Shown here: piece by piece, positions 51,900-63,590 of the stretch
Layout of the letters: each line of letters starts with the position of its first letter
Numbering within the stretch: position 1 is the stretch's first letter
Assembly (NCBI RefSeq): GCF_009866765.1
Contig: NZ_CP019431.1
Location: forward strand, 5,848,001-5,912,000
Length of the DNA stretch: 64,000 nucleotides
Reading direction: 5' to 3'
From: Pseudomonas sp. S35
Lineage (GTDB): Bacteria; Pseudomonadota; Gammaproteobacteria; Pseudomonadales; Pseudomonadaceae
The notes under the pieces: generated by a model
Told to the model about the DNA's origin: nothing
The model's database searches: none
What the model saw: the letters and a program-made list of their open reading frames with translations, nothing else
Translations under genes and position numbers: made by a program

Positions 51900-53294
51900 C
51901 TAAGCTGGGCGCGCTGTCGGCACTGGGTTGACCAGTTGCTCGAGCGTCGCGCGATCCAATAATTCGGTGTCCAATTTGATGTAGATGGCGGCTTCTTCAG
52001 CAATAACCACGGCATCCGTTACCCCAGCGACAGCCTTTAGGCGCTCTACCAGGCCAGCTTCACGAATTGCTTCGGGCGACAACGGCAGGCGCAGGCTTGT
52101 GACGTACGGAGGTTCGCGCATGGTAACAGCAAAGGCCAGCCAAAGTGCAGCCAGCCCGGCGCATCCGAGGAACACAACCGACAAACCGCCATGCTGGAAC
52201 ATCCAGCCGCCCATGATGCCGCCCAACGCAGAACCCAGGAACTGGCTGGTGGAATACACCCCCATTGCAGTGCCCTTGCCACCGGCCGGTGAAACTTTAC
52301 TGATCAGCGAAGGCAATGAAGCCTCCAGCAGGTTGAACGCAGTGAAAAACACCACCGTGCCGATTACCAGCGCCCGTAGGCTGTCGCCGAACTGCCAGAA
52401 GAATAGTTCAGTGAGCATCAATGTCGCGACGGCGCCCAGCAGAACTCGTTTCATTTTGCGTTTTTTCTCGCCGTAGATGATGAACGGGATCATGGCGAAG
52501 AATGAAATCAACAGCGCGGTCAGGTAGACCCACCAGTGCTGCTCCTTGGGCAGGCCGGCTTTTTCCACCAGCGCCAAGGGCAAGGCGACGAAGCTGCACA
52601 TCAGCATCGCGTGTAATACGAAGATACCCAAATCCAGGCGCAGCAGGTCCGGATGCCTGAGCGTCGGCAATAGCGCCTTGCGCGCGACGCCTGACTCGCG
52701 GTGCTGCAGCGTACCGGTGGAGCGCGGCACCATAAAGGCCACGATCACGATGCCGAACAACGCCATGCCGCCGGTGGCCAGGAACAAACCGTGCAGGCCA
52801 AACGCACGCGTCAGCAAGGGGCCGACCACCATGGCCACGGCAAATGACAGCCCGATGGTCATGCCGATCATGGCCATGGCCTTGGTGCGGTGTTGCTCGC
52901 GGGTCAGGTCCGAGAGCAGCGCCATCACGGCGGCAGAAATCGCGCCGGCACCTTGCAGGATGCGCCCGGCGATCACGCCCCAGATCGAATCGGACTGGGC
53001 CGCAAGCACACTGCCCAAGGCAAAGACGATCAACCCCAGGTAAATCACCGGGCGACGGCCGATGCGATCGGAAATGATCCCGAACGGAATCTGAAAAATC
53101 GCCTGGGTCAGGCCATAGGCGCCAATCGCCAGGCCGATCAGTGCTGGGGTCGCGCCGGCGAGGTCCATGCCATAGGTCGCCAGCACCGGCAACACCATGA
53201 ACATGCCCAGCATACGGAAGGCGAACACCAGGGCCAGACCGCTTGCTGCTCGGGTCTCGCCGCTACTCATGCGTTCGCTGTGGGGATCGTGCAT
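51900..53294 (-). CDS. MFS transporter, YajR-like
   Basis: 464 residues, 12 membrane helices (first at about 22-45), MFS motif [19 protein letters not shown] between helices 2 and 3. The C-terminal about 70 residues are soluble ([27 protein letters not shown] onward), a ferredoxin-like YAM domain as in YajR. Substrate unknown; drug or metabolite efflux is likely for the family. The gene sits between uvrA (divergent) and ssb as in other pseudomonads. Start at 53294 (MHDPHSERM) or nine codons downstream. Confidence 0.87.
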   Translation of the reverse strand: MHDPHSERMSSGETRAASGLALVFAFRMLGMFMVLPVLATYGMDLAGATPALIGLAIGAYGLTQAIFQIPFGIISDRIGRRPVIYLGLIVFALGSVLAAQSDSIWGVIAGRILQGAGAISAAVMALLSDLTREQHRTKAMAMIGMTIGLSFAVAMVVGPLLTRAFGLHGLFLATGGMALFGIVIVAFMVPRSTGTLQHRESGVARKALLPTLRHPDLLRLDLGIFVLHAMLMCSFVALPLALVEKAGLPKEQHWWVYLTALLISFFAMIPFIIYGEKKRKMKRVLLGAVATLMLTELFFWQFGDSLRALVIGTVVFFTAFNLLEASLPSLISKVSPAGGKGTAMGVYSTSQFLGSALGGIMGGWMFQHGGLSVVFLGCAGLAALWLAFAVTMREPPYVTSLRLPLSPEAIREAGLVERLKAVAGVTDAVVIAEEAAIYIKLDTELLDRATLEQLVNPVPTARPA

Positions 53295-53406
53295 GGAAAA
53301 ACCTCGTGTGAACCGGCGGCGATTCTACCAGTCCCATCGATTGAGAGGGTATATGCGGCGCTTTGCCGCGCAGCTTTCATGTAAGGCTGCACCCGGCACT
53401 TTGACA

Positions 53407-53438
53407 GTGTATATTCATCCAGTCTTCCGTCGTATACT
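53407..53438 (+). promoter_or_regulatory. SOS-box-like site and -10 element of uvrA
   Basis: GTGTATATTCATCCAG (53407-53422) differs from the LexA pattern CTG-TATAT-N5-CAG only by G for C at the first base. A good -10, TATACT, follows at 53433-53438. uvrA is a LexA target in many gamma-proteobacteria, so the site is plausible. Confidence 0.5.
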
Positions 53439-53472
53439 CCCGCATTATTTACGCCCGCCGTGCGAGGCCATC

Positions 53473-56307
53473 TTGGACAAGATCCTGATTCGTGGGGCTA
53501 GAACCCACAACCTGAAGAACATCGACCTGACCCTGCCCCGGGACAAGCTGATCGTCATCACCGGCTTGTCCGGCTCCGGCAAATCGTCCCTGGCGTTCGA
53601 CACGCTGTATGCCGAAGGTCAGCGCCGCTACGTGGAATCGCTATCGGCCTATGCCCGCCAGTTCCTGTCGATGATGGAAAAGCCGGACGTCGACACCATC
53701 GAAGGGCTGTCGCCGGCGATCTCCATCGAACAGAAGTCGACCTCCCATAACCCACGCTCCACCGTGGGCACCATTACCGAAATCTACGACTACCTGCGCC
53801 TGCTGTATGCACGGGTCGGTATTCCGCGCTGCCCGGACCATGACATCCCGCTGGAAGCCCAGACCGTCAGCCAGATGGTCGACCTGGTGCTGGCCCAACC
53901 CGAAGGCGCCAAGCTGATGCTGCTGGCCCCGGTGATTCGTGAGCGCAAGGGCGAACACCTTTCTGTCTTCGAAGAATTGCGGGCACAGGGTTTTGTGCGC
54001 GCGCGCATCAACGGCAAGCTGTATGAGCTGGATGAAGCGCCGAAACTCGACAAGCAGAAGAAGCACTCCATCGATGTCGTGGTCGACCGCTTCAAGGTAC
54101 GCGCCGACCTGCAGCAGCGCCTGGCAGAATCGTTCGAGACTGCGCTGAAGCTGGCGGACGGCATTGCCCTGGTGGCACCGATGGATGACGAGCCGGGCGA
54201 GGAGATCATCTTCTCGGCACGTTTTGCCTGCCCGATCTGTGGCCATGCCATCAGCGAGCTCGAACCCAAGCTGTTTTCCTTCAACAACCCGGCTGGCGCC
54301 TGCCCGACATGCGATGGCCTGGGCGTGAAGCAGTTCTTCGACATCAAGCGCCTGGTGAATGGCGAGTTGACGCTGGCGGAGGGCGCGATACGCGGGTGGG
54401 ACAGGCGTAACGTCTACTACTTCCAGATGCTGGGGTCGTTGGCGTCCCACTACAAGTTCAGCCTGGAAGTGCCATTCAACCAACTGCCGGCGGATCAGCA
54501 GAAGGTCATCCTCAATGGCAGTGGTTCGCAGAACGTCGACTTCAAGTATTTGAACGACCGCGGCGATATCGTCAAACGCTCCCATCCATTCGAAGGCATC
54601 GTACCGAACCTGGAGCGACGCTACCGCGAGACCGAATCGGCGAGCGTGCGCGAAGAACTGGCGAAATTCCTCAGCACCCAGCCGTGCCCGGATTGCCGCG
54701 GCACTCGCTTGCGTCGCGAGGCCCGACATGTGTGGGTTGGCGAGAAAACCTTGCCGGCCGTGACCAACCTGCCCATCGGCGATGCCTGTGAATACTTTGG
54801 TGTGCTCAAGCTGACCGGACGTCGTGGGGAAATCGCCGACAAGATCCTCAAGGAGATTCGCGAGCGGTTGCAGTTCCTGGTTAACGTGGGCCTGGATTAT
54901 CTTTCGCTGGACCGCAGTGCCGACACTCTGTCCGGTGGTGAAGCCCAGCGGATTCGCCTGGCCAGCCAGATTGGCGCCGGCCTGGTGGGCGTGCTGTACA
55001 TCCTTGATGAGCCGTCCATTGGCTTGCACCAACGGGACAACGACCGCCTGCTGGGCACCTTGAAACACCTGCGGGATATCGGTAACACGGTGATCGTGGT
55101 CGAGCACGATGAAGACGCGATTCGCCTGGCGGATTACGTGGTCGATATCGGCCCGGGCGCCGGCGTGCATGGCGGGCATATTGTCGCCGAAGGTACGCCA
55201 GCCGAAGTCATGGCTCATCCGGACTCCTTGACCGGCAAATACCTGTCCGGTCGCGTAAAAATCGAAGTGCCGGCCAAGCGTACGCCGCGCAACAAGAAAC
55301 TGGCATTGCATCTCAAGGGCGCGCGCGGAAACAACCTGCGCAATGTCGACCTGGAGATTCCGCTGGGCCTGCTGACGTGCGTGACCGGTGTCTCGGGCTC
55401 TGGCAAATCGACGCTGATCAACAACACGCTGTTCCCCCTGAGTGCGACAGCCCTGAACGGCGCGACAACCCTGGAAGCCGCTGCGCATGACAGCATCAAG
55501 GGCCTGGAGCATCTGGACAAAGTGGTCGATATCGACCAAAGCCCGATTGGCCGTACGCCGCGTTCCAACCCGGCAACCTATACCGGGTTGTTTACACCGA
55601 TTCGCGAGCTGTTCGCCGGCGTACCGGAGTCTCGCTCGCGTGGCTACGGGCCTGGCCGGTTCTCGTTCAACGTCAAGGGCGGGCGCTGCGAAGCATGCCA
55701 GGGCGACGGTTTGATCAAGGTGGAGATGCACTTCCTGCCAGATATCTACGTGCCGTGCGATGTGTGCAAGAGCAAGCGCTATAACCGCGAAACCCTGGAG
55801 ATCAAGTACAAGGGCAAGAGCATCCACGAAACCCTGGAAATGACCATCGAGGAAGCGCGGGTGTTCTTCGATGCCGTTCCGGCGTTGGCGCGCAAGCTGC
55901 AAACGTTGATGGATGTAGGCCTGTCGTATATCAAGCTGGGGCAGTCAGCGACCACGCTGTCCGGTGGTGAGGCGCAGCGGGTGAAGCTGTCTCGCGAGCT
56001 GTCAAAGCGCGACACCGGCAAAACCCTGTACATCCTCGACGAGCCAACCACGGGCCTGCACTTCGCGGACATCCAGCAGTTGCTGGATGTACTGCATCGC
56101 CTGCGCGACCACGGCAATACGGTGGTGGTGATTGAGCACAACCTTGATGTGATCAAGACTGCCGACTGGTTGGTAGACCTTGGGCCAGAAGGTGGCTCCA
56201 AGGGCGGGCAGATCATCGCGGTGGGCACGCCGGAGCAGGTCTCCGAAATGCCACAATCGCATACCGGTTACTATTTGAAACCGCTGCTGGAACGCGATCG
56301 GGCCTGA
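53473..56307 (+). CDS. uvrA: Excinuclease ABC subunit A
   Basis: 944 residues from a TTG at 53473 ([17 protein letters not shown]); no ATG lies near, and the upstream open frame (to 53197) overlaps the promoter and the divergent gene. Two ABC units: Walker [17 protein letters not shown] (about 31) and [13 protein letters not shown] (about 640), signatures [16 protein letters not shown] and [15 protein letters not shown]. Zinc motifs [15 protein letters not shown] and CEACQGDG. UvrA finds bulky DNA lesions and loads UvrB in nucleotide excision repair. Length matches E. coli UvrA (940). Confidence 0.96.
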   Translation: MDKILIRGARTHNLKNIDLTLPRDKLIVITGLSGSGKSSLAFDTLYAEGQRRYVESLSAYARQFLSMMEKPDVDTIEGLSPAISIEQKSTSHNPRSTVGTITEIYDYLRLLYARVGIPRCPDHDIPLEAQTVSQMVDLVLAQPEGAKLMLLAPVIRERKGEHLSVFEELRAQGFVRARINGKLYELDEAPKLDKQKKHSIDVVVDRFKVRADLQQRLAESFETALKLADGIALVAPMDDEPGEEIIFSARFACPICGHAISELEPKLFSFNNPAGACPTCDGLGVKQFFDIKRLVNGELTLAEGAIRGWDRRNVYYFQMLGSLASHYKFSLEVPFNQLPADQQKVILNGSGSQNVDFKYLNDRGDIVKRSHPFEGIVPNLERRYRETESASVREELAKFLSTQPCPDCRGTRLRREARHVWVGEKTLPAVTNLPIGDACEYFGVLKLTGRRGEIADKILKEIRERLQFLVNVGLDYLSLDRSADTLSGGEAQRIRLASQIGAGLVGVLYILDEPSIGLHQRDNDRLLGTLKHLRDIGNTVIVVEHDEDAIRLADYVVDIGPGAGVHGGHIVAEGTPAEVMAHPDSLTGKYLSGRVKIEVPAKRTPRNKKLALHLKGARGNNLRNVDLEIPLGLLTCVTGVSGSGKSTLINNTLFPLSATALNGATTLEAAAHDSIKGLEHLDKVVDIDQSPIGRTPRSNPATYTGLFTPIRELFAGVPESRSRGYGPGRFSFNVKGGRCEACQGDGLIKVEMHFLPDIYVPCDVCKSKRYNRETLEIKYKGKSIHETLEMTIEEARVFFDAVPALARKLQTLMDVGLSYIKLGQSATTLSGGEAQRVKLSRELSKRDTGKTLYILDEPTTGLHFADIQQLLDVLHRLRDHGNTVVVIEHNLDVIKTADWLVDLGPEGGSKGGQIIAVGTPEQVSEMPQSHTGYYLKPLLERDRA

Positions 56308-56322
56308 GTTTTCGGGCTCAAC

Positions 56323-56360
56323 AAAAAGCCCCTGTCACTTTGCGGTGACAGGGGCTTTTT
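56323..56360. terminator. Bidirectional terminator between uvrA and the ferritin gene
   Basis: AAAAAGCCCCTGTCAC, loop TTTGCG, GTGACAGGGGCTTTTT: a perfect 16-bp stem with T runs on both strands, serving the convergent uvrA and ferritin genes. Confidence 0.92.
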
Positions 56361-56372
56361 TGTAACCGGAAA

Positions 56373-56837
56373 TCAGAACTGCGATTGCAGGTAGTTTTCC
56401 AGGCCAATGAGCTTGATCAGACCCAACTGCTTTTCCAGCCAGTAGGTGTGATCTTCTTCGGTGTCGTTCAACTGCACCCGCAGGATTTCCCGCGTGACGA
56501 AGTCGCTGTGCTGCTCGCACAACTCGATGCCCTTGCAGAGTGCGGCACGTACCTTGTATTCGAGACGAAGATCGGCTGCGAGCATGTCAGGTACGCTGGT
56601 GCCCACATCCAGATCGTCAGGACGCATACGTGGCGTGCCTTCGAGCATCAGGATACGGCGCATCAGTGCGTCGGCGTGCTGTGCCTCTTCTTCCATTTCG
56701 TGGTTGATACGCTCGTAGAGCTCGGTAAAGCCCCAGTCCTCGTACATACGCGAGTGGATGAAATATTGGTCACGAGCTGCCAGTTCGCCCGTCAGCAACG
56801 TGTTGAGGTAATCGATTACGTCGGGGTGACCTTGCAT
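56373..56837 (-). CDS. Bacterial ferritin (FtnA/BfrA type, no heme-ligand Met)
   Basis: 154 residues from [16 protein letters not shown] 24-mer iron-storage ferritin. The ferroxidase ligands are visible: Glu18, Glu51 and His54 ([12 protein letters not shown]), then the LRLE and EEDHTYW sites. At position 52, where E. coli bacterioferritin has the heme-binding Met, this protein has Ala, so heme is probably not bound. The orthologue beside katA in P. aeruginosa (PA4235) was first called BfrA and later shown to be a heme-free ferritin, FtnA. Gene order uvrA-ferritin-katA is conserved. Confidence 0.9.
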   Translation of the reverse strand: MQGHPDVIDYLNTLLTGELAARDQYFIHSRMYEDWGFTELYERINHEMEEEAQHADALMRRILMLEGTPRMRPDDLDVGTSVPDMLAADLRLEYKVRAALCKGIELCEQHSDFVTREILRVQLNDTEEDHTYWLEKQLGLIKLIGLENYLQSQF

Positions 56838-56951
56838 CGCCCTACATCTCCCTGCTTGAAAGACTGTAGTTTGAACCATCATGACTCGGAGGTCACGGGA
56901 TCAACGGCATAAAAATGCAGATTTGCGGAGAAAAGTAGCTGAAATAACGCA

Positions 56952-56975
56952 AAAACCGCCCAAATGAGGGCGGTT
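56952..56975 (-). terminator. katA terminator
   Basis: On the minus strand AACCGCCC, loop TCATTT, GGGCGGTT followed by TTT. Lies 18 bases after the katA stop. Confidence 0.8.
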
Positions 56976-56992
56976 CTGCTTATCGTTTAGAG

Positions 56993-58441
56993 TCAGTTAA
57001 GCGATACACCCAGTGCCTTTGCGATTGCTTCTCCATAAGCACCATCTGCCTTGTAGAAGTGCGCCAGTTGGCGCTGAACCACATCACTGGAAACCCCGGC
57101 CATTGCACCGGCGATGTTATTGGTGAGCAGAGCTTTCTGCTCATCGTTCATCAGACGGAACAGCGCACCGGCGTGGCTGTAGTAGTCCGTGTCTTCGCGG
57201 TGATCGTAACGATCAGCGTTGCCGCTCAGCGCCAGGGCTGGCTCGGCGTACTGCGGCGCTTGCTTCGGTGCTTCGGCGTAGCTGTTTGGCTCGTAATTAG
57301 GCGTAGCACCACCATTGCTGCCAAAAGCCATCGAGCCGTCGCGCTGGTAACTATTGACTGGACTGCGCGGGGCATTCACCGGCAGTTGCTGGTGGTTGGT
57401 GCCGACACGGTAGCGATGGGCATCAGCGTAGGCAAAAACACGACCCTGCAGCATGCGGTCGGGCGACAGGCCAACACCGGGCACCATGTTGCTCGGACCG
57501 AATGCCGCCTGTTCCACTTCAGCGAAGTAGTTCTGCGGGTTGCGATTGAGCTCCAGCTCACCGACTTCGATCAGCGGGAATTCCTTCTGCGACCAGGTTT
57601 TGGTCACGTCGAACGGATTCTCGTAGTGAGCGTTGGCCTGGGCCTCGGTCATGATCTGGATGCAGACACGCCATTTCGGGAAATCGCCACGTTCGATTGC
57701 ACCGAACAGATCACGCTGGGCGTAATCAGGGTCAGTACCCGCCAAGCGAGCGGCGTCGGCCGGCGCCAGGTTTTTGATGCCCTGCTTGGTCTTGTAGTGC
57801 CATTTCACCCAATGCCGTTCGCCCTTGGCGTTGATCAGGCTGTAGGTGTGGCTACCGAAGCCGTGCATGTGACGATAGCCATCCGGGATGCCACGGTCCG
57901 AGAACAGGATGGTGACCTGGTGCAATGCCTCTGGGGAGTGCGACCAGAAGTCCCACATCATCTGCGCGCTTTTGAGGTTACTTTGCGGCAGGCGCTTTTG
58001 GGTGTGGATGAAGTCCGGGAATTTCAGCGGGTCACGAATGAAGAACACCGGGGTGTTGTTACCGACGATGTCCCAGTTGCCTTCTTCGGTGTAGAACTTC
58101 AAAGCGAAGCCCCGCGGGTCGCGCTCGGTGTCGGCCGAACCGCGCTCACCACCAACAGTGGAAAACCGGAGGAAGGTTGGGGTTTGCTTGCCAACGGCAT
58201 CAAACAGCTTTGCGCTGGTGTACTGGGTAATGTCCTGGGTAACAGTGAACGTACCGTAAGCACCCGAACCTTTGGCGTGTACTCGACGCTCCGGGATGTT
58301 TTCACGGTTGAAGTGAGCAAGCTTCTCGATCAGGTGAAAATCGTCGAGCAGCAACGGACCGCGCGGGCCGGCGGAACGGGAATTCTGGTTATCCGCAACG
58401 GGAGCGCCGCTGGCGGTGGTAAGGATTTTATTCTGGCTCAT
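56993..58441 (-). CDS. katA: Monofunctional heme catalase
   Basis: 482 residues from the ATG at 58441; GAGGA lies nine bases upstream (a TTG two codons earlier is too close to it). Catalytic His in [12 protein letters not shown] (about residue 57), Asn region in [14 protein letters not shown], and the heme Tyr ligand in [14 protein letters not shown] (about 340). Breaks down hydrogen peroxide in the cytoplasm or periplasm. Small-subunit class like P. aeruginosa KatA, next to its ferritin partner. A possible OxyR half site lies upstream. Confidence 0.95.
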   Translation of the reverse strand: MSQNKILTTASGAPVADNQNSRSAGPRGPLLLDDFHLIEKLAHFNRENIPERRVHAKGSGAYGTFTVTQDITQYTSAKLFDAVGKQTPTFLRFSTVGGERGSADTERDPRGFALKFYTEEGNWDIVGNNTPVFFIRDPLKFPDFIHTQKRLPQSNLKSAQMMWDFWSHSPEALHQVTILFSDRGIPDGYRHMHGFGSHTYSLINAKGERHWVKWHYKTKQGIKNLAPADAARLAGTDPDYAQRDLFGAIERGDFPKWRVCIQIMTEAQANAHYENPFDVTKTWSQKEFPLIEVGELELNRNPQNYFAEVEQAAFGPSNMVPGVGLSPDRMLQGRVFAYADAHRYRVGTNHQQLPVNAPRSPVNSYQRDGSMAFGSNGGATPNYEPNSYAEAPKQAPQYAEPALALSGNADRYDHREDTDYYSHAGALFRLMNDEQKALLTNNIAGAMAGVSSDVVQRQLAHFYKADGAYGEAIAKALGVSLN

Positions 58442-58545
58442 GCTCAATTTTCCTCAGGTCGGACTTGGAACTGCCGGCTAATCGGCTTGGAGGCAGTATT
58501 GATCATCAACATGACGCCTACAAATTCATTAAATTGCAGGCTTCG

Positions 58546-58584
58546 ATAGAAAATAACTAATACAACCCTTGTCACTATAGTGAC
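58546..58584. promoter_or_regulatory. Possible OxyR half site and 14-bp palindrome upstream of katA
   Basis: ATAG-N7-CTAA (58546-58560) resembles an OxyR half operator (ATAG-N7-CTAT). Just beyond it is the perfect palindrome GTCACTATAGTGAC (58571-58584), which could be an operator or the edge of a promoter. Both lie within the 237-base gap between katA and rplQ. Confidence 0.3.
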
Positions 58585-58634
58585 CAGCACTGCCTGCGGA
58601 AGCTTGTACAGATCGCGCTTTTATTACGCGCACA

Positions 58635-58658
58635 AAAAACCGGGCACTAGGCCCGGTT
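58635..58658 (-). terminator. Terminator of the alpha operon (after rplQ)
   Basis: On the minus strand AACCGGGC, loop CTAGT, GCCCGGTT and then TTTT. Lies about 20 bases after the rplQ stop and ends the ribosomal alpha operon. Confidence 0.85.
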
Positions 58659-58678
58659 CTTCGTTACAGCTTGTCGTC

Positions 58679-59065
58679 TTACTCGGCGCTTACAGCTTCG
58701 CCGGCAGTAGCACGATCAACCAACTCGACGTACGCCATAGGCGCGTTGTCGCCAGCGCGGAAACCGCACTTGAGGATGCGCAGGTAGCCACCCTCACGGG
58801 TAGCGTAACGCTTGCCCAGGTCGTTGAAGAGCTTACCAACGATAGCTTTCGAGCGAGTACGGTCGAAAGCCAGACGGCGGTTAGCCAGGCTGTCTGTCTT
58901 GGCCAAAGTGATCAGCGGCTCAGCAACGCGACGCAGTTCTTTAGCTTTCGGCAGTGTAGTTTTGATCAGCTCGTGCTCGAACAGCGACACCGCCATGTTT
59001 TGAAACATGGCCTTGCGGTGCGAGCTGGTACGGCTCAGGTGACGACCACTTTTACGATGACGCAT
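58679..59065 (-). CDS. rplQ: 50S ribosomal protein L17
   Basis: 128 residues starting [20 protein letters not shown], the standard L17 opening, with [22 protein letters not shown] near the end. Last gene of the alpha operon rpsM-rpsK-rpsD-rpoA-rplQ. Confidence 0.98.
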
Positions 59066-59106
59066 GGTTCATTCCTTACCAAACTCACGTTCGGTGATTA
59101 CGACGA

Positions 59107-60108
59107 TCAGGCAGTCGCCTTGTCGTCCTTCTTAAGACTTGCAGGCGGCCAGTTGTCGAGGCGCATGCCGAGGGACAGACCGCGGGAGGCCAGAACGTCC
59201 TTGATTTCAGTCAAGGATTTCTTGCCCAGGTTCGGAGTCTTCAACAGTTCTACTTCGGTACGCTGAATCAGGTCGCCGATGTAGTAAATGTTTTCCGCCT
59301 TAAGGCAGTTAGCCGAACGTACAGTCAGTTCCAGATCGTCAACCGGGCGAAGCAGGATCGGATCGATCTCGTCTTCCTGCTCGATTACCACTGGTTCGCT
59401 GTCACCTTTGAGGTCGACGAACGCAGCCAACTGCTGTTGCAGAATGGTTGCAGCGCGGCGGATAGCCTCTTCAGGATCCAGAGTACCGTTGGTTTCCAGA
59501 TCAATAACCAGCTTGTCCAGGTTAGTACGCTGCTCGACACGGGCGTTTTCCACCACGTATGCGATACGGCGAACCGGGCTGAACGAAGAGTCAAGCTGCA
59601 AGCGACCAATGCTGCGGCTTTCGTCTTCATCGCTCTGACGCGAGTCGGCCGGTTCATAACCACGACCACGAGCTACAGTGAGCTTCATGTTCAGGGCGCC
59701 GTTAGACGCCAGGTTAGCGATTACGTGATCGGGGTTAACGATCTCGACATCATGATCCAGCTGAATATCGGCAGCGGTAACCACCCCCGAACCCTTCTTC
59801 GACAAGGTCAGCGTAACTTCGTCACGGCCGTGCAGCTTGATAGCCAGACCTTTAAGGTTCAACAGGATTTCAATTACGTCTTCCTGTACACCTTCGATGG
59901 CGCTGTACTCGTGGAGCACACCGTCAATCTCGGCCTCGACTACTGCACAGCCGGGCATTGAGGACAACAGGATGCGGCGCAGCGCGTTGCCCAGGGTGTG
60001 GCCAAAACCACGCTCGAGAGGCTCGAGAGTGATCTTGGCGCGGGTTGGACTGACAACCTGCACATCAATGTGGCGGGGTGTCAGGAACTCATTTACCGAA
60101 ATCTGCAT
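59107..60108 (-). CDS. rpoA: RNA polymerase alpha subunit
   Basis: 333 residues. N-terminal assembly domain (about 1-235; [19 protein letters not shown]), flexible linker, and C-terminal domain (about 250-320) with [21 protein letters not shown] that contacts UP elements and activators. Forms the dimer that nucleates the polymerase core. Confidence 0.98.
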   Translation of the reverse strand: MQISVNEFLTPRHIDVQVVSPTRAKITLEPLERGFGHTLGNALRRILLSSMPGCAVVEAEIDGVLHEYSAIEGVQEDVIEILLNLKGLAIKLHGRDEVTLTLSKKGSGVVTAADIQLDHDVEIVNPDHVIANLASNGALNMKLTVARGRGYEPADSRQSDEDESRSIGRLQLDSSFSPVRRIAYVVENARVEQRTNLDKLVIDLETNGTLDPEEAIRRAATILQQQLAAFVDLKGDSEPVVIEQEDEIDPILLRPVDDLELTVRSANCLKAENIYYIGDLIQRTEVELLKTPNLGKKSLTEIKDVLASRGLSLGMRLDNWPPASLKKDDKATA

Positions 60109-60130
60109 GGATGCACCTATTTTCTAGCCC

Positions 60131-60751
60131 TTACTTGGAGTAGAGCTCGACAATCAGGCTTTCGTTGATGTCGGCGGACAGATCACTGCGAGCAGGAACG
60201 TTCTTGAAAACGCCCGACTTCTTCTCAGTGTCTACTTCTACCCATTCTACGCGGCCACGTTGGGCACACAGATCGAGAGCTTGGACAATGCGAAGTTGGT
60301 TTTTTGCTTTCTCGCGAATCGCGACCACGTCACCAGCACGAACCTGGTAGGACGGGACGTTAACGGTTTGGCCGTTCACGCTTACGGATTTGTGCGATAC
60401 CAGCTGACGGGATTCGGCACGAGTCGAACCAAAGCCCATACGGTATACAACGTTGTCCAGACGGCATTCGAGCAGTTGCAGCAGGTTTTCACCGGTTGCA
60501 CCTTTCTTGCCAGCAGCTTCTTTGTAGTAGCCGCTGAACTGACGCTCGAGAACGCCGTAGATACGACGGACCTTCTGCTTTTCACGCAGTTGGGTGCCGT
60601 AATCGGACTGGCGACCGCGGCGTTGGCCGTGGATACCAGGTGCTGCTTCAATGTTGCACTTCGATTCGATCGCGCGCACGCCGCTCTTCAAGAAGAGATC
60701 GGTGCCTTCACGACGAGCGAGTTTGCATTTTGGACCAATGTAACGAGCCAT
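60131..60751 (-). CDS. rpsD: 30S ribosomal protein S4
   Basis: 206 residues: [20 protein letters not shown] at the start, [15 protein letters not shown], and an S4 RNA-binding domain with [12 protein letters not shown]. Early 16S rRNA binder and, in many bacteria, translational repressor of this operon. Confidence 0.98.
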   Translation of the reverse strand: MARYIGPKCKLARREGTDLFLKSGVRAIESKCNIEAAPGIHGQRRGRQSDYGTQLREKQKVRRIYGVLERQFSGYYKEAAGKKGATGENLLQLLECRLDNVVYRMGFGSTRAESRQLVSHKSVSVNGQTVNVPSYQVRAGDVVAIREKAKNQLRIVQALDLCAQRGRVEWVEVDTEKKSGVFKNVPARSDLSADINESLIVELYSK

Positions 60752-60769
60752 TCTTTACAATCTCCTGGA

Positions 60770-61159
60770 TTACACGCGGCGCTTCTTCGGCGGACGGCAC
60801 CCGTTGTGCGGGATTGGCGTCACGTCGGTGATGCTGGCGATCTTATAGCCACAGCCGTTCAAAGCACGGACAGCAGACTCACGACCTGGACCTGGACCCT
60901 TGACGTTAACGTCGAGGTTTTTCAGGCCATATTCCAGCGCAGCTTGACCAGCACGTTCAGCAGCTACTTGAGCAGCAAACGGGGTGGACTTGCGGGAACC
61001 GCGGAAACCCGAACCACCGGAGGTAGCCCAAGAAAGCGCGTTACCTTGACGGTCGGTGATGGTCACGATTGTGTTGTTAAAAGATGCATGGATGTGGGCG
61101 ATGCCATCAACCACTGTCTTTTTAACTTTTTTACGAGGACGAGCAGCAGGTTTTGCCAT
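60770..61159 (-). CDS. rpsK: 30S ribosomal protein S11
   Basis: 129 residues; basic N-terminus ([12 protein letters not shown]), [32 protein letters not shown] and C-terminal [13 protein letters not shown]. Binds the platform of the small subunit. Confidence 0.98.
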   Translation of the reverse strand: MAKPAARPRKKVKKTVVDGIAHIHASFNNTIVTITDRQGNALSWATSGGSGFRGSRKSTPFAAQVAAERAGQAALEYGLKNLDVNVKGPGPGRESAVRALNGCGYKIASITDVTPIPHNGCRPPKKRRV

Positions 61160-61189
61160 GATAATTTTCCTGTCGATTCGCGTGGGCGA

Positions 61190-61546
61190 TTACTTGCGGA
61201 TCGGCTTACGCGGACCTTTACGGGTACGCGCGTTAGTCTTGGTACGCTGACCGCGTACTGGAAGACCACGACGATGACGCAGACCACGGTAGCAACCGAG
61301 GTCCATCAAACGCTTGATTTTCATGTTGATTTCGCGACGCAGGTCACCTTCAGTGGTGAACTTCGCCACTTCGCCACGCAACAGCTCAATCTGCTCGTCG
61401 CTCAGATCTTTGATCTTTGCGGCTGGGTTTACCCCAGTGTCTGCACAAATCTTCTGCGCAGTAGTGCGACCAACACCATAGATGTAGGTCAGCGAGATAA
61501 CAGTGTGCTTGTTATCTGGAATGTTAACGCCTGCAATACGGGCCAT
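61190..61546 (-). CDS. rpsM: 30S ribosomal protein S13
   Basis: 118 residues; [32 protein letters not shown], and the basic C-terminal tail [21 protein letters not shown]. First gene of the alpha operon; it contacts the large subunit and tRNA. Confidence 0.98.
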
Positions 61547-61634
61547 TCAGTGGGACTCCAATTGACAGCTACCTACGCCCCGGAAGCCAAGAAATAGGGC
61601 GCGAGATAATATCGCTGTAATAACAAATAATCAA

Positions 61635-61658
61635 CCCGGCAGCGCACTAGCTGCCGGG
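61635..61658 (-). terminator. Hairpin between rpmJ and rpsM
   Basis: CCCGGCAGC / GCTGCCGGG with a six-base loop, without a good T run on either strand. It may attenuate read-through from the spc operon or act in alpha-operon control rather than terminate fully. Confidence 0.5.
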
Positions 61659-61675
61659 CTTCAAGCGGATCACAC

Positions 61676-61792
61676 TCAGCCTTGGCGCTGTTTGTGACGC
61701 GGTTCCGCGCTGCAAATTACTCGAACAACACCTTCGCGGCGAATAATCTTGCAGTTACGGCACAGCTTTTTCACCGATGCACGAACTTTCAT
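61676..61792 (-). CDS. rpmJ: 50S ribosomal protein L36
   Basis: 38 residues, [20 protein letters not shown] then [18 protein letters not shown]. This is the zinc-ribbon form (Cys-x2-Cys, Cys, His), the C+ type. It follows secY in the conserved position at the end of the spc operon. Confidence 0.97.
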
Positions 61793-61820
61793 CACCAACT
61801 CCTCGAACCTTATGGGGTAC

Positions 61821-63149
61821 TCAGCGCAACATGCCGCTGCCGTAGCCCTTCAGGTTGGCTTTCTTCATCAGGGATTCGTACTGGTGCGAAACGAGGTGCG
61901 ATTGTACTTGGGACATGAAGTCCATCACAACCACGACGACGATCAGCAACGAGGTCCCGCCAAGGTAGAACGGAACGTTTGCTGCAACCACCAGGAACTG
62001 GGGCAACAAGCATACGGCCGTCATATATAGAGCACCGAACAGGGTCAAACGAGTCAGAACGCCATCAATGTAGCGTGCAGACTGCTCACCTGGACGGATG
62101 CCCGGAATAAAGGCACCGGACTTCTTCAGGTTTTCCGCTACGTCTTTCGGATTGAACATCAACGCCGTATAGAAGAAGCAGAAGAAAATAATCCCTGCAC
62201 TAAACAGCAGAATATTCAACGGCTGACCAGGAGCGATCGACTGAGAGAGGTCCTGCAGCCAGCCCATATTTTCAGACTGACCAAACCAGGTACCCAACGA
62301 AGCCGGAAACAGCAAAATGCTGCTCGCGAAAATTGCCGGAATAACACCGGCCATATTCACTTTCAGCGGCAAGTGGCTGGTCTGCGCAGCAAATACCTTA
62401 CGGCCCTGCTGACGCTTGGCGTAGTGAACAGCAATACGACGCTGGCCACGCTCAATGAACACCACAAAACCGATAATCGCTACTGCCAGCAAACCGATGG
62501 CAACCAGGGCAAAAATGTTGATATCACCCTGACGTGCAGACTCGAAAGACTGCCCGATTGCTCTCGGAAGACCGGCGACGATACCTGCGAAAATCAACAT
62601 CGAGATACCGTTACCAACACCACGCTCAGTAATCTGCTCACCCAGCCACATCATGAACATCGCACCAGCCACAAACGTGGATACCGCGACGAAATGGAAG
62701 CCAAAGTCACCAGTGAACGCAACGCCCTGCCCGGCCAGACCAACGGACATGCCGATAGCTTGAACCAGGGCAAGGACGACAGTGCCGTAGCGGGTGTACT
62801 GGCTAATCTTGCGACGGCCAGCTTCACCTTCCTTCTTCAACTGCTCCAACTGCGGGCTGACGGCGGTCATCAGTTGCATGATGATCGATGCCGAAATGTA
62901 CGGCATGATCCCCAGTGCAAAGATGCTCATCCGTTCCAGCGCGCCGCCGGAAAACATGTTGAACAAGCTAAGAATGGTCCCCTCATTCTGTCGAAACAGG
63001 TCTGCGAGTCGGTCCGGGTTGATACCTGGAACCGGGATGTGTGCGCCTATTCGGTAGACGATAATCGCCAGGAACAGAAAACGCAGACGAGCCCAAAGTT
63101 CAGACATACCGCCTTTGCCGAGCGCTGAGAGAGCACCTTGCTTAGCCAT
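61821..63149 (-). CDS. secY: Preprotein translocase subunit SecY
   Basis: 442 residues with ten membrane helices; [22 protein letters not shown] start and the conserved cytoplasmic loops ([31 protein letters not shown]). Forms the protein-conducting channel with SecE and SecG. It directly abuts rplO (63149/63150). Confidence 0.98.
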
Positions 63150-63587
63150 TTATTCCTCGAACTTGCCGCCAGCTGCTTCGATAGCCGAACGCGCACCTTT
63201 GGTGGCGCCGATTCCCTTGCCGATAGTGACAGCGCGAGTCACTTCACCGGACAGCATGATTTTCACACGCTGTACGTTGACGTTGATCACGTTGGCATCT
63301 TTCAGGGTCTGCACAGTAACGATGTCGCCTTCCACTTTGGCCAGCTCGGACAAACGCACTTCTGCGCGATCCATGGCTTTCAGGGATACGAAACCGAACT
63401 TAGGCAGGCGACGATGCAGCGGCTGTTGACCGCCTTCAAAGCCTGGAGCAATGGTGCCACCGGAGCGGGAGGTTTGACCTTTGTGGCCACGGCCACCAGT
63501 CTTACCCAAACCGCTACCGATACCACGGCCCGGACGATGCTTTTCGCGACGGGAACCCGGCGCTGGACTCAGATCATTGAGTTTCAT
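63150..63587 (-). CDS. rplO: 50S ribosomal protein L15
   Basis: 145 residues; [20 protein letters not shown], then glycine-rich [19 protein letters not shown] and the globular C-terminus with [17 protein letters not shown]. spc operon, between rpmD and secY. Confidence 0.98.
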   Translation of the reverse strand: MKLNDLSPAPGSRREKHRPGRGIGSGLGKTGGRGHKGQTSRSGGTIAPGFEGGQQPLHRRLPKFGFVSLKAMDRAEVRLSELAKVEGDIVTVQTLKDANVINVNVQRVKIMLSGEVTRAVTIGKGIGATKGARSAIEAAGGKFEE

Positions 63588-63590
63588 CGA

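Noticed and set aside
53197..53472. N-terminal extension of UvrA by about 90 residues
   Set aside because: Overlaps the SOS-like site and the divergent MFS gene; UvrA length fits the TTG at 53473.
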